DNA from: Thalassobaculum litoreum DSM 18839
GTDB lineage: Bacteria; Pseudomonadota; Alphaproteobacteria; Thalassobaculales; Thalassobaculaceae
Assembly: GCF_900102465.1 (NCBI RefSeq)
Contig: NZ_FNBW01000011.1
Coordinates: 124,001 to 188,000, forward strand
DNA: 64,000 bases
Direction: 5' to 3'
In this document: positions 1 to 8,793 of the stretch, one piece after another
Position numbering within the stretch: the stretch's first letter is position 1
Layout of the letters: every line of letters starts with the position of its first letter
Notes under the pieces: generated by a model
The model's database searches: none
What the model saw: only the letters and a program-made list of their open reading frames with translations
Told to the model about the DNA's origin: nothing
Program-made: the position numbers and the translations under genes

Positions 1-202
1 GACCCTGATCCGGCTAGTGCTCGACGGCGCCCGGGCGGTGCCGACGGACCGGTACCCGACCCCGGTCGCCATGCCGGCCTTCGACTGGAAGCTCAGCGAT
101 GCCGAACTGGCCGCAACGCCGAGCTATGTGCGGAACGCCTTCGGCAACGACGCCGAGGCGGTGTCCGAAGAGGCTGTCGCGGACATCCGCGGCGGCGAGT
201 GA
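1..202 (+). CDS. C-terminal end of a cytochrome c (partial)
   Basis: This is the 3' end of a gene that starts before the window; the frame is open from base 2 to a TGA at 200-202. The visible residues include MPAFDWKLSDAELA followed by SYVRNAFGND. This pattern is typical of the last helix of class I cytochromes c found as electron-accepting subunits of membrane alcohol or aldehyde dehydrogenases, where the Met of 'MPAF' is the usual distal haem ligand. The CXXCH haem site lies outside the window, so the assignment rests on the C-terminus only. The gene is followed 25 bp later by a GH13 glucosidase gene on the same strand, which need not be functionally related. Confidence 0.6.
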   Translation, partial: TLIRLVLDGARAVPTDRYPTPVAMPAFDWKLSDAELAATPSYVRNAFGNDAEAVSEEAVADIRGGE

Positions 203-227
203 ATGAGTTTGCACGATTGAGGACCCG

Positions 228-1850
228 ATGACGGAACGAGAACGTGCCGAGGACTGGTGGAAGGGCGCGATCATCTACCAGATCTATCCGCGCAGCTTCC
301 TGGACACGACACGCAACGGGATCGGCGACCTGCGGGGCATCACCGGGAAGCTGGACTATGTCGCCTCGCTCGGTGTCGACGCGATCTGGATCTCGCCCTT
401 CGTCAAATCCCCGATGCTCGATTTCGGCTACGACGTATCCGACTATCTCGCGGTGGACCCGCTGTTCGGCGATCTGCAGGACTTCCGCGAGTTGCTCAAC
501 GGCGCCCACGACCGGGGCCTGCGGGTGATCATGGACCAGGTGCTGTCGCACACGTCCAGCCATCACCCCTGGTTCCTTGAAAGCCGCGAGTCCCGGGACA
601 ACCCGAAGGCCGACTGGTACGTCTGGGCCGACAGCCGCGACGACGGCACCCCGCCGAACAACTGGTTATCGGTGTTCGGCGGATCGTCCTGGCAGTGGGA
701 ACCGCGGCGCGGGCAGTATTATCTGCACAATTTCCTGCGCGAGCAGCCCGACCTGAACTTCCACAATCCAGAGGTTCAAGAAGCGATGCTGGCGGTGTGC
801 CGGTTCTGGCTCGATCTCGGCGTGGACGGCTTCCGACTCGATGTCTGCACCTTCTACGCCCACGATCAGCAGCTGCGGGACAATCCGCCCAACCCCGAGG
901 TGCCGGAAGGCGAGGCGTTCGAGTTCAACCCGTATTCCAAGCAGCTTCACGTCCACGACATCGTCCGGCCGGAGACCGTCACCTTCCTGGAGAGGCTGCG
1001 GGCGCTCTGCGACGGTTACGGCGATCGTGTGCTGCTGGGCGAGTTGAACCAGAGCGACGCGGTGAACACGCACCGGGAGTACACCGCGGTCAGGCGCCTG
1101 CAGCTCGCCTATGGCTACTGGCTGCTCGGCGCCCACGAAATCCCGCCGTCCCTGCTGCGCAGCGTCGCGCAGGATCTCGGACATGGCGCCGAGAGCGGCT
1201 GGCCGTGCTGGGCGCTGGACAACCACGACTTCTCCCGCGCCGTGACCCGGCTCGGGCGGGAGTCCTGTCCGGAGGCGGTGACCGTTCTGCTGGCGGCTCT
1301 GTCCTGCATGCGCGGAGCCTGCTGTCTGTACCAGGGCAGCGAATTGGGTCTGCCGCAGGCCGAGGTCCCGTTCGACAGGATCACCGATCCCTACGGTCGC
1401 GAGTTCTGGCCCGCCTATAAGGGACGCGACGGTGCCCGCACGCCCATGCCCTGGCAGGCGCAGGCGCCCTATGGCGGCTTCTCCGAGGTCGAGCCGTGGC
1501 TGCCGGTGGTGCCCTCGCATCTCGACCTGGCCGTGGACCTTCAGGATGCCCTGCCGGGATCGACCCTCAACCGGATCCGACGGTTCCTGACCTGGCGCCG
1601 CGAAGAGCCGGCGCTGAAGGCGGGCGGCATGGATTTCGTCGAGGCCGATGAGCGGGTTCTGGTGTTCCGCCGCACCCTCGGCGAGGAGACGATCACCTGC
1701 GCCTTCAACTTCACCGATGCCGAGATCGCTTTGGAGATGCCGGAAATCGAGGTGGGCGTGCCCCTGGAGGGGCATGGCTTCGGTGGCGTGAGACGGGAGC
1801 GGGAGATCCATCTGCCGGCCTGGGGCGCGTTCTTCGCAAAGGCGGCATAG
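228..1850 (+). CDS. GH13 family alpha-glucosidase (first of two tandem paralogues)
   Basis: This 540-aa cytoplasmic-looking protein has no signal peptide and should hydrolyse alpha-glucosidic bonds of small oligosaccharides such as maltose- or sucrose-type substrates. The (beta/alpha)8 barrel of family GH13 is visible from residue 13 (YQIYPRSF). The catalytic nucleophile is Asp205 in GFRLD, the acid/base is Glu272 in LLGELN, and the transition-state stabiliser is Asp334 in DNHD. Region I reads MDQVLSH rather than the common DxVxNH. The length matches bacterial oligo-alpha-glucosidases (about 530-560 aa). A GAGGA ribosome site lies 5 bases before the ATG. The next gene is a paralogue 97 bases downstream. 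Exact substrate cannot be read from sequence. Confidence 0.92.
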   Translation: MTERERAEDWWKGAIIYQIYPRSFLDTTRNGIGDLRGITGKLDYVASLGVDAIWISPFVKSPMLDFGYDVSDYLAVDPLFGDLQDFRELLNGAHDRGLRVIMDQVLSHTSSHHPWFLESRESRDNPKADWYVWADSRDDGTPPNNWLSVFGGSSWQWEPRRGQYYLHNFLREQPDLNFHNPEVQEAMLAVCRFWLDLGVDGFRLDVCTFYAHDQQLRDNPPNPEVPEGEAFEFNPYSKQLHVHDIVRPETVTFLERLRALCDGYGDRVLLGELNQSDAVNTHREYTAVRRLQLAYGYWLLGAHEIPPSLLRSVAQDLGHGAESGWPCWALDNHDFSRAVTRLGRESCPEAVTVLLAALSCMRGACCLYQGSELGLPQAEVPFDRITDPYGREFWPAYKGRDGARTPMPWQAQAPYGGFSEVEPWLPVVPSHLDLAVDLQDALPGSTLNRIRRFLTWRREEPALKAGGMDFVEADERVLVFRRTLGEETITCAFNFTDAEIALEMPEIEVGVPLEGHGFGGVRREREIHLPAWGAFFAKAA

Positions 1851-1947
1851 GGAATATCACCATCAGAAGTGCATATCGGATCGTGTGATTTTCCCCTGTC
1901 TTCGGTGACTTGAAGACGGCGTTGCGCCAAGGGTTATGAGGAGAGCG

Positions 1948-3651
1948 ATGAAACTTCGGAAGATCGGCAAAGCGGAAACCAGCGACTATGAGCAGGCATG
2001 GTGGCGTGGGGCGACGATCTACGAGATCTATGTCCGCAGCTTCCGCGACAGCAACGGTGACGGCATCGGCGATCTCGGCGGCGTGCTGGAGAAGATCGAC
2101 CACATCGCGTCGCTGGGGGTCGACGCCGTCTGGCTGTCGCCGTTCTACAAGTCGCCGCAGAAGGACTACGGCTACGACATCGAGGATTTCCGCCTCGTCG
2201 ACCCGAGCGCCGGCACCATGGAGGACTTCCTGCGGTTGCGCGATGCGGTGCACGCCCGGGGCATGCGGCTGCTGCTGGATTTCGTGCCGTGCCACACCTC
2301 CGACCAGCACCCCTGGTTCCAGGAGAGCCGGTCGAGCCGGGACAATCCGAAGGCCGACTGGTACGTCTGGGCCGATCAGCGGGCGGACGGCTGTCCCCCG
2401 AACAACTGGCTGTCGTCCTTCGGCGGGACCGCCTGGACCTGGGAGCCGCGCCGCTCGCAGTACTACTATCATCCCTTCCTGACCGAACAGCCGGCGCTGA
2501 ACCTCCACAACGAGGAGGTCCTCGACCACATCATTCAGGAGATGGAGTACTGGTGCTCACAGGGCGTCGACGGGTTCCGCATCGACGCGGTGCAGTGCCT
2601 GTCCTGGGACAGGGATCTTCGCGACAACCCGCCGGTCGGCCGCGAGGGATCGCATGTGATGTTCGGCGGCGGCCCGACCAATCCGTTCGCCCGTCAGCAC
2701 CACCTCTTCGACCGCAACGCCGAGGGCACCGAGGAGATCCTCGCCCGGTTCCGACAGTTCGCCGACGAGCAGGAATGCGTGCTGATCGGCGAGCTGGCCG
2801 ATATCGATACGCCCCTGGCCGCGCCGGACCTGACCGGCCAGGGACGCCGCCTGCATGCGGTGTACGATTTCAACCTGATCAACTGCCCCTCCGATGTGGA
2901 GGCCCTGACGGAGCAGCTTCGGCGGCGCGAAGAGCTGATGGGCGCGAGCTGGGTCTACAACGTACTTACGAACCACGACTCGACCCGCGCCCTGAGCAAT
3001 CTCACCTATTTCGCCGTCGACACCTATCCCAAGCAGGCCGCCAAACTGCTGCTCTTCATGCAGCTCACGCTCAAGGGCGGCTGCATCCTCTATCAGGGCG
3101 AGGAGCTCGGGTTGCCGCATCCGCACCTGGAGTATGAGGATATCGTCGACCCCTGGGCCAAGGCGTTCTGGCCGACCTTCGAGGGCCGCGACGGCGCGCG
3201 CACCCCCATCCCCTGGTCGGCCGACGCACCGCAGGCGGGGTTCTCGGACGGCAAGCCCTGGCTGCGGGTGCCCGAAGAGCATCTGTCCTTCGCGGTGGAC
3301 AGGCAGGAGGAGGACGCGGACTCGGTCCTGAACTTCCTGCGCCGTCTGATCGCCTGGCGCCGGGACCAGCCGACACTGCGCTTCGGCGACGAGCAGATCT
3401 CGCGTTGGGAGCGGGCACCGATCATCACCTGGCGCCGCTGCCACGCCGGCAGCGAGCTGCGCGCCATCGCCAATTTCGCCACCGATCAGGCGTTCCTGCC
3501 TCTCGACGAATTCTGGCGGCCGATGCGGGTGCCCGGCGGGGTGACCCGACGCCAGGAACATGGCCTGTCCCTGGGGCCGCTGGAATTCGCGGTAGTCACC
3601 GCGGACAACCAAGGAGGAACGAAACCCGCCTCCGCGTCAGACGACACGTAG
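1948..3651 (+). CDS. GH13 family alpha-glucosidase (second paralogue)
   Basis: This 567-aa protein is a second GH13 glucosidase, clearly homologous to its upstream neighbour (both share DNPKADWYVWAD and PPNNWLS). Nucleophile Asp213 sits in GFRIDA, acid/base Glu282 in LIGELAD and the third carboxylate Asp344 in TNHDST. An ATG at 1936 is also in frame, but GAGGAG lies just before the ATG at 1948, so I prefer the later start. The pair probably arose by tandem duplication and then diverged in specificity, which would broaden sugar use; this is inference. The TAG stop codon coincides with the start of a short dispersed repeat. No signal peptide is seen. Confidence 0.92.
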   Translation: MKLRKIGKAETSDYEQAWWRGATIYEIYVRSFRDSNGDGIGDLGGVLEKIDHIASLGVDAVWLSPFYKSPQKDYGYDIEDFRLVDPSAGTMEDFLRLRDAVHARGMRLLLDFVPCHTSDQHPWFQESRSSRDNPKADWYVWADQRADGCPPNNWLSSFGGTAWTWEPRRSQYYYHPFLTEQPALNLHNEEVLDHIIQEMEYWCSQGVDGFRIDAVQCLSWDRDLRDNPPVGREGSHVMFGGGPTNPFARQHHLFDRNAEGTEEILARFRQFADEQECVLIGELADIDTPLAAPDLTGQGRRLHAVYDFNLINCPSDVEALTEQLRRREELMGASWVYNVLTNHDSTRALSNLTYFAVDTYPKQAAKLLLFMQLTLKGGCILYQGEELGLPHPHLEYEDIVDPWAKAFWPTFEGRDGARTPIPWSADAPQAGFSDGKPWLRVPEEHLSFAVDRQEEDADSVLNFLRRLIAWRRDQPTLRFGDEQISRWERAPIITWRRCHAGSELRAIANFATDQAFLPLDEFWRPMRVPGGVTRRQEHGLSLGPLEFAVVTADNQGGTKPASASDDT

Positions 3652-3690
3652 AGCAGATCGTGGGGTGACGGGATCGCGTCAGCTTGCGTG
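3649..3690 (+). repeat. Short dispersed repeat A, copy 1 (overlaps stop codon)
   Basis: The stretch starts with TAGAGCAGATCGTG and continues GGTGACGGGATC then GCGTCAGC. A near copy lies on the opposite strand at 15157-15210. In both places the TAG at the start of the repeat is the stop codon of the adjacent gene. No coding role is seen. Confidence 0.6.
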
Positions 3691-3747
3691 GCTCCGCTTT
3701 ATCGTATTGTCTCCACCGGGCGCGATCGGTGAAGCCTGACATGCGAA

Positions 3748-3769
3748 GGCCGGCCCCGAAGGACCGGCC
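3748..3769. terminator. GC-rich hairpin between convergent genes
   Basis: GGCCGG pairs with CCGGCC around a CC/GG extension and a short loop, between the convergent GH13 and tctC genes. There is no clear T-run, so it is a possible terminator for either strand rather than a certain one. Confidence 0.45.
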
Positions 3770-3793
3770 CTGCAAGCCGCCAGGAACGGAAGC

Positions 3794-4789
3794 TCAGTTG
3801 GTCGCGCCGACCGTCTTCACGAGCGCCTCGTAGGTCTCGCGCTCCTTCATCATGACCGCCGCCGCGGCATCGCCGCCCCGGTAGGTCATGTCCATGAACC
3901 GCTTCTCGCCGACATTCTGAACCATCTCGCTCTGCACCGCCGGCTCCAGCGCGGCTGCGATCTTGTCGACGATCTCCTTCGGCGTGCCGGCCGGGGCATG
4001 CAGGGAGATGTGGGACGTCACGCCGAACGGGAAGCCCAGCTCCTTCATGGAGATCAGGTCGGGCGCCAGCTTGAGGCGCTCGTAGGAGGCCGCGAACAGG
4101 GCCTTCGCATCCCCCGCCTTGACGATCGGCGCCCAGGAGCCGCCGGAGAACGCCACGTCCACGTCGCCGGCCATCACCGCCTGCACCGAGCCGCTGCCGC
4201 CGCTGACCGGCACCGGGATGAATTCAACGCCGCGCTCCTTGGCGATGTACTGCATCACCAGCCGGTCGAGCGCCAACTGGCTCGCGCCCTTGATCGCCCG
4301 GTTCTCGGATTTCACCGTCTCGATCAGGCCGTCGAGCGTGTCGTAGGGCTGCTTGGTGCCGGTGAAGAAGGCGTTCTGGAACTCGCCGATGATCGCCACG
4401 TGCTCGAAGCTGTCCATGTCGTACAGCGCCTTCTGCACGAGCGGAGCCAGGGTGATCGACGTCGAGTTGGTGGCCAGAAGCGTGTAGCCGTCCGGCTTGT
4501 CCTTGGCGACCTTGGTCGCCGCGACGCCGCCGCCGGCACCCCCCACGTTCTGGACCAGGATCGGCTGGCCGAGCTTCTCGCCCAGGGCGTCGGTCAGCGC
4601 GCGGATCGAGATGTCGGTGCCGCCGCCGGCCGGATAGGCGACCACGATGGTGATCGGTTCCGTCGGCCATTCCGCCGCCCGTGCCGTCGAGCCGGGCGCC
4701 GCCGCCAGGGCCACGGCCGATCCGGCCAGAGCGGCCATCGCCATACGTCGCGTCAGGAGCCGTGTCGCGGTGTGAAGATATCGTTTCAT
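3794..4789 (-). CDS. tctC: Tripartite tricarboxylate transporter substrate-binding protein (TctC/Bug family)
   Basis: This 331-aa protein is the periplasmic solute receptor of a TTT importer. It has a Tat/Sec-like N-terminus (RLLTRRMAMAALAGS) and a probable cleavage after ARA, followed by the family opening 'WPTEPITIVVAYPAGGGTD'. The GGGTD loop is the usual carboxylate-binding segment of Bug proteins. Two ATGs are adjacent (4792 and 4789); GGAGG is 6 bases before the second, which I chose. It is the last gene of a tctB-tctA-tctC set on the minus strand, about 106 bases after tctA. The ligand is likely an organic (di/tri)carboxylate, but the sequence does not say which. Confidence 0.9.
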   Translation of the reverse strand: MKRYLHTATRLLTRRMAMAALAGSAVALAAAPGSTARAAEWPTEPITIVVAYPAGGGTDISIRALTDALGEKLGQPILVQNVGGAGGGVAATKVAKDKPDGYTLLATNSTSITLAPLVQKALYDMDSFEHVAIIGEFQNAFFTGTKQPYDTLDGLIETVKSENRAIKGASQLALDRLVMQYIAKERGVEFIPVPVSGGSGSVQAVMAGDVDVAFSGGSWAPIVKAGDAKALFAASYERLKLAPDLISMKELGFPFGVTSHISLHAPAGTPKEIVDKIAAALEPAVQSEMVQNVGEKRFMDMTYRGGDAAAAVMMKERETYEALVKTVGATN

Positions 4790-4895
4790 CATTTTCCTCC
4801 ATCTGATTCGTGTTTTTGATTGGTATGCGCTTCCAGTCTCTTCGCCCGGCAACCGCAGAACATCGCGACGCGGGTACCGGCTGCGTGCCTGCCGC

Positions 4896-6455
4896 TTAGC
4901 GGTCTCCCCCTTCTGGCGGTGTGTCGCTCGGTTCGTCGGTCGGCGTGGCCGCCCGGTCGATCTGCATCGACCGCGCGCCGGCGATCGCGAACCGCCAGAT
5001 CGAGAACACGGCGAGCAGAAGGAACAGGATCGCGATCGGGTGATCGATCAGCGCGGCGGGGTTGGAGTCGGAGATGATCAGCGACTGCCGGATCGTCAGC
5101 TCCGCCATCGGGCCCAGCACGTAGCCGACGACGAACGTCACGAACGAGTAGTCGAACTTCTTCATGAAGTAGCCGACGAACCCGAACACCAGCATCAGAT
5201 AGACGCCGAACATGCCGCCGGCTTCCATGTAGGCGCCGACGATGCACAGGAAGACGATGACCGGCAGCAGCACGCTTTTGCGGATCTGGATGACCATGCT
5301 GAAGATGCGCTGTCCGAACAGCCCGACCAGCAGCAGCGCCGCCGAGGCGAGCAGCATGCCGAGATAGATGCCGAACACCACGGAGCCGCTCTCCTTGAAC
5401 AGGAACGGCCCCGGGGTCAGTCCGTGCATCATGAACGCCCCCATCAGCAGCGCCGTCGACAGGCTGCCGGGCACGCCGATCGCAAAGACCGGGATGAGGG
5501 CCGCCGGCACGGTCGCGTTGTCGGCCGATTCCGATGCCGCGACACCCTCCGGCGCGCCTTTCCCGAAGGCCTCCGGCGTCTTCGAGCTCTGCCGCACCCA
5601 GGTATAGGCGAGGAACGACGCCAGCGTCGCGCCTAGGCCCGGCAGAATGCCGACCAGCGTGCCGACCAGCGAGCCCCGCAGGATCGACGGCGCGACCTGC
5701 ACCGCATCCTTCATGCCGAACACCGGCTCGGAATCCTTGGCCTTGTCGGCGGCGACCTGCGGATAGCGGTGGTCGCCGCGCCAGCCCTCGTCGATCTGCA
5801 CCAGGATCTCGGACAGGGCCAGCGTGCCGATCGCCACCGCCAGCAGCGGGATGCCGTCATAGAGCTCGAGCAACCCGAAGGTCATGCGCGGCAGCCCGGT
5901 CTCGATATCGATCCCCGGTGCCGACAGCAGCAACCCCAGTATCCCGGCGATGAGCGCCTTGTAGAAGGAATCGCCCGAGACCGCGGCGATGAAGGTGATC
6001 GAGAAGATCAGGATCGACGCCAGCTCGATCGGCCCCAGGCCGATGGCGAAGCGTGCGACCGGTTGCGCCAGCAGAATCAGGACGACGGTGGCCAGCAGGT
6101 CGCCGACCACCGAGGCCACGAGGGCGATGACCAGCGCCTTCTGCGCCTTGCCCTGCTTGGTCATTGGGTATCCGTCGTAGGTCGTGACCACGGCGGACGG
6201 CTCGCCCGGCACGTTCAGCAGGATCGCCGACACGGCGGCGCCGGCCGCCCCTCCCTTGTTGATGCCGATGAGGAAGGACAGCGCCGCGGCCGGCGGCATC
6301 GTGAAGGTGAACGGGATGGCCAGGGCGATCGCCGTCGTCCGGTTCATGCCCGGCAGGGCGCCGACGATATAGCCGATCAGCACGCCGAGGATGATGTATC
6401 CGATCACCGTCGGAGTGAGGATCTCTCCCGCAGCGATGGACATGTATTCGATCAT
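4896..6455 (-). CDS. tctA: TTT transporter large permease subunit (TctA family)
   Basis: This 519-aa integral membrane protein is the large translocating subunit of the TTT system. The sequence is a run of hydrophobic helices and contains the family hallmarks GALPGMNRTTAIALAIPFTF near residue 32 and NVPGEPSAVVTTYDGYPM near residue 85, plus GILPGLGAT in the second half-repeat. The length (about 500 aa) is normal. GAGG stands 5 bases before the ATG. It lies between tctB (24 bases upstream) and tctC, so the three are probably one transcript with the promoter upstream of tctB. Confidence 0.93.
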   Translation of the reverse strand: MIEYMSIAAGEILTPTVIGYIILGVLIGYIVGALPGMNRTTAIALAIPFTFTMPPAAALSFLIGINKGGAAGAAVSAILLNVPGEPSAVVTTYDGYPMTKQGKAQKALVIALVASVVGDLLATVVLILLAQPVARFAIGLGPIELASILIFSITFIAAVSGDSFYKALIAGILGLLLSAPGIDIETGLPRMTFGLLELYDGIPLLAVAIGTLALSEILVQIDEGWRGDHRYPQVAADKAKDSEPVFGMKDAVQVAPSILRGSLVGTLVGILPGLGATLASFLAYTWVRQSSKTPEAFGKGAPEGVAASESADNATVPAALIPVFAIGVPGSLSTALLMGAFMMHGLTPGPFLFKESGSVVFGIYLGMLLASAALLLVGLFGQRIFSMVIQIRKSVLLPVIVFLCIVGAYMEAGGMFGVYLMLVFGFVGYFMKKFDYSFVTFVVGYVLGPMAELTIRQSLIISDSNPAALIDHPIAILFLLLAVFSIWRFAIAGARSMQIDRAATPTDEPSDTPPEGGDR

Positions 6456-6479
6456 GTTCGCCTCAGGGCCATGGTCGCT

Positions 6480-6929
6480 TCAGGGGAGCGGCGCGCGGAG
6501 CACGTAGGTCGCCAGCAGATAGACCGCCGCGACCGGCAGCGTGGCGGTCGCCAGGACCCGGATCACGCTGCGCTCGCCCAGGAACAGCATGAAGGCCGCG
6601 ATCAGCAGAGGGCCGCCGACGATCATCCCGAAGAAATCGATGACCACGGCGCCGGCGACCACCAGCGCGGCGGCGATAGCGAACATCAGCAGATTGCGCA
6701 GGCGTATCGGCGCCTGCTGCAGCGTGCCGCCGGCCCGGAGCCGGAACCAGGCCTTTGTCGCCAGAGCAATCGCGAGCAGCGTCAGGCCGATGGACAGAAG
6801 AGTCGGGAAGAATGTCGGCGGCAGGCCGAAATACATCCCCTCCTCGGTATCGAGGGGGATGACGACGAAAATCAGAAGTACGCCGACGAGCGCAAGAGCA
6901 ATGCCGCCGGCCAGATCAGCCTTCTCCAC
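6480..6929 (-). CDS. tctB: TTT transporter small permease subunit (TctB family)
   Basis: This 149-aa protein is the small membrane subunit. Four to five hydrophobic segments are visible, with the family loop FGLPPTFFPTLL after the first helix (residues about 35-45), equivalent to the GPGFFP loop of other TctB proteins. The start codon is GTG (6929). The gene leads the tctB-tctA-tctC operon. It is a useful reference for the second TTT system at 17.3-21.2 kb, whose TctB is more than three times longer because a binding-protein-like domain is inserted. Confidence 0.85.
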   Translation of the reverse strand: MEKADLAGGIALALVGVLLIFVVIPLDTEEGMYFGLPPTFFPTLLSIGLTLLAIALATKAWFRLRAGGTLQQAPIRLRNLLMFAIAAALVVAGAVVIDFFGMIVGGPLLIAAFMLFLGERSVIRVLATATLPVAAVYLLATYVLRAPLP

Positions 6930-7288
6930 GACCTAGACTTCCTCCCGACCGCCACGCGTTGATTTTTTATTGGAGCGGTTTGATTTGGCTGGAACCGGTT
7001 CGCGGACCGGGTCCAAAACCATAGTAAGAGGCGATTAGGGTATGTCAATCAGCCAATACTACAATCTGAACCGGCACGACCGGCTGGAACCGCCGCAAAC
7101 CGGGACGATCGAGGCGCGGCGTTTTCGCCACCCGCACGGCACCCGGCACGGATAACGCGAACAGTCTTGTCGGATAAGGGATGCGACGACGCGAGGCGTC
7201 GCATCGGATGACTCTCTCCGGAACGCCTAGCGCCGGCGGCCACCGACATGGCTGACGGCGAACGCCCGGCGATGCGCTGGCCGTCGGC
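6930..7288. other. Intergenic region upstream of tctB
   Basis: About 360 bases lie between tctB and the decarboxylase-like gene, both on the minus strand. I see no convincing gene. An imperfect inverted repeat, GGAACCGGTTC followed by GGACCGGGTCC, sits at about 6990-7015 in the expected tctB promoter region and may be an operator. Confidence 0.35.
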
Positions 7289-7702
7289 TCAATCCGCGGC
7301 GCCGACTTCCTTGCGGTAGTCCTCGATCGTCTCCGCGACCGTGCGCATGCTGTCGAGCGCGGCCGGGAACCCGCAATAGATCGCGGTTTGCAGGATGATT
7401 TCCACGACCTTTTCCTCGGTGACGCCGTTCCGCAGCGCCCCGCGGACATGGGCGCGCAGCTCGTGCGACCGGTTCAAGGCGGTCAGCATGCCGATGTTCA
7501 GCATGCTCCGCTCCTGCTTCGACAGCACCGGCCGCTGCCAGATGTCGCCCCAGGCCCACTCGGTCACCATTTTCTGGAGGGTGGCCGTCAGGTCGGTCAC
7601 CCCGGCGAGCGAGCGGTCGACATGCGCGTCGCCCAGCACTTCGCGCCGCATCGCGACGCCCTTCTCGAACAATTCGGTCTGGAATTCCGGCCTCGTGCTC
7701 AT
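7289..7702 (-). CDS. Carboxymuconolactone decarboxylase family protein
   Basis: This 137-aa protein belongs to the CMD/AhpD-like family. The core reads RSMLNIGMLTALNRSHELRA and then GVTEEKVVEIILQTAIYCGFPAA, the usual two helical motifs of gamma-carboxymuconolactone decarboxylases (PcaC-like). It ends in a family-typical DYRKEVGAAD tail. A GAGAGGAA ribosome site precedes the ATG at 7702; an upstream in-frame extension lacks family similarity, so I chose 7702. The conserved Cys-X-X-Cys of AhpD peroxidases is absent, which favours a decarboxylase/isomerase-like role over a redox one. It is divergent from the GntR gene at 7918, its probable regulator. Confidence 0.85.
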   Translation of the reverse strand: MSTRPEFQTELFEKGVAMRREVLGDAHVDRSLAGVTDLTATLQKMVTEWAWGDIWQRPVLSKQERSMLNIGMLTALNRSHELRAHVRGALRNGVTEEKVVEIILQTAIYCGFPAALDSMRTVAETIEDYRKEVGAAD

Positions 7703-7786
7703 CGCGGTTCCTCTCGTCAGCTGGGATCGGTGTCGGACAGAGAACGATGATGCACGGCCAGATCGACCCGCGCCACCCATCACCAT

Positions 7787-7892
7787 ATTGTATGATGAGA
7801 ATATTGTCGAACGACCGGCGTGAGCCAATAGACCAGCCGTCAGGCCGGTGGCGCACCTGCCGCTGGCTCGCATTCCCGTATTATTGTATGAT
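7787..7892. promoter_or_regulatory. Two ATTGTATGAT repeats in a divergent promoter region
   Basis: The identical 10-mer ATTGTATGAT occurs at 7787-7796 and 7883-7892, in the spacer between the minus-strand decarboxylase gene and the plus-strand GntR gene. FCD-type GntR proteins commonly bind short TTGTAT-type half sites, so these are plausible operator elements; this is inference. Confidence 0.5.
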
Positions 7893-7917
7893 CTGAAACC
7901 GATGGTCCGGTGCTGCG

Positions 7918-8688
7918 ATGCCGGGCGAAGGCGACACGACAGGTCCCGCCGGGGGGATAGCGGCGGACACAGCGACGGGGCAGCGAACGGCAGATGCGAC
8001 TATGACTGATTCCGATGCCGCTTTCCGCGTCGAAAAGATCGCGGCCCCGCTGCGCTACAGCGTCACCGAAAGCATTCGCAGCGCGATCGCGGCCGGTCGG
8101 TTCAAGGCCGGCGACCGCCTCCCCGAACGCGAGCTGTGCGAGCTTACCGGCGTCAGCCGGACCCTGGTCCGCGAGGCCATGCGGCAGCTGGAGTCCGAAG
8201 GGGTCATAACCGTCGAACCCCATCGCGGTCCGTTCGTCGCCCGGCTCTCCCGCGCCCAGGCCGAGGGCGTCTACCAGGTGCGGATCGAACTGGAGGGGCT
8301 GGCGTGCCGGCTGTTCGCCGAGAACGCGACCGACATCCAGCGCCAGGCCCTGAAGGACGCCTTCAAGGATCTGCAGGCGGCGGCGCGGCGCGCCGATCCC
8401 CAGAACCGCCTGCGCACGAAGAACCAGTTCTATGCCTGCATGATCGAAGGCGCCCAGAACGAGGCGCTGGGGAGCTGCCTGCACATTCTCAACTCGCGCA
8501 TCAGCCTGCTGCGGGCGACGTCGATGACCGCCCCCGGGCGCATCAAGAAGAGCATCGCCGAGCTGTCGAGCCTGATGGAGGCCCTGATGGCGCGCGATGG
8601 CGAGCGCGCCTGCCAGCTCGGGCAGCAGCATGTCCGCATGGCCGCCGAGGCAGCGCTGAAGCTGCTGTCGACCGATGAGGCCGACTGA
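7918..8688 (+). CDS. GntR family transcriptional regulator, FCD (FadR-like) subfamily
   Basis: This is a 256-aa regulator. The winged helix is visible (AGRFKAGDRLPERELCELTG then SRTLVREAMRQLESEG), followed by the all-helical FCD effector domain (VYQVRIELEGLACRLFAE onward). An alternative ATG at 8002 (MTDSDAAF) would give 228 aa, nearer the family norm; neither start has a strong ribosome site. It faces the decarboxylase gene across about 215 bases carrying two identical 10-mers and is followed on the same strand by the metallo-hydrolase gene. It probably represses one or both neighbours and is relieved by a small carboxylate, as is usual in the family. Confidence 0.9.
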   Translation: MPGEGDTTGPAGGIAADTATGQRTADATMTDSDAAFRVEKIAAPLRYSVTESIRSAIAAGRFKAGDRLPERELCELTGVSRTLVREAMRQLESEGVITVEPHRGPFVARLSRAQAEGVYQVRIELEGLACRLFAENATDIQRQALKDAFKDLQAAARRADPQNRLRTKNQFYACMIEGAQNEALGSCLHILNSRISLLRATSMTAPGRIKKSIAELSSLMEALMARDGERACQLGQQHVRMAAEAALKLLSTDEAD

Positions 8689-8793
8689 CAGCCGCCGCCC
8701 GTCCCGATGCTCTCCTGAGCGCGCCGCCGCGGCCGTCGTTTTCGCCGCCGTTTTCGCCGCCGTTTCCACCGACGACCCAGGGACTGTATCCGC

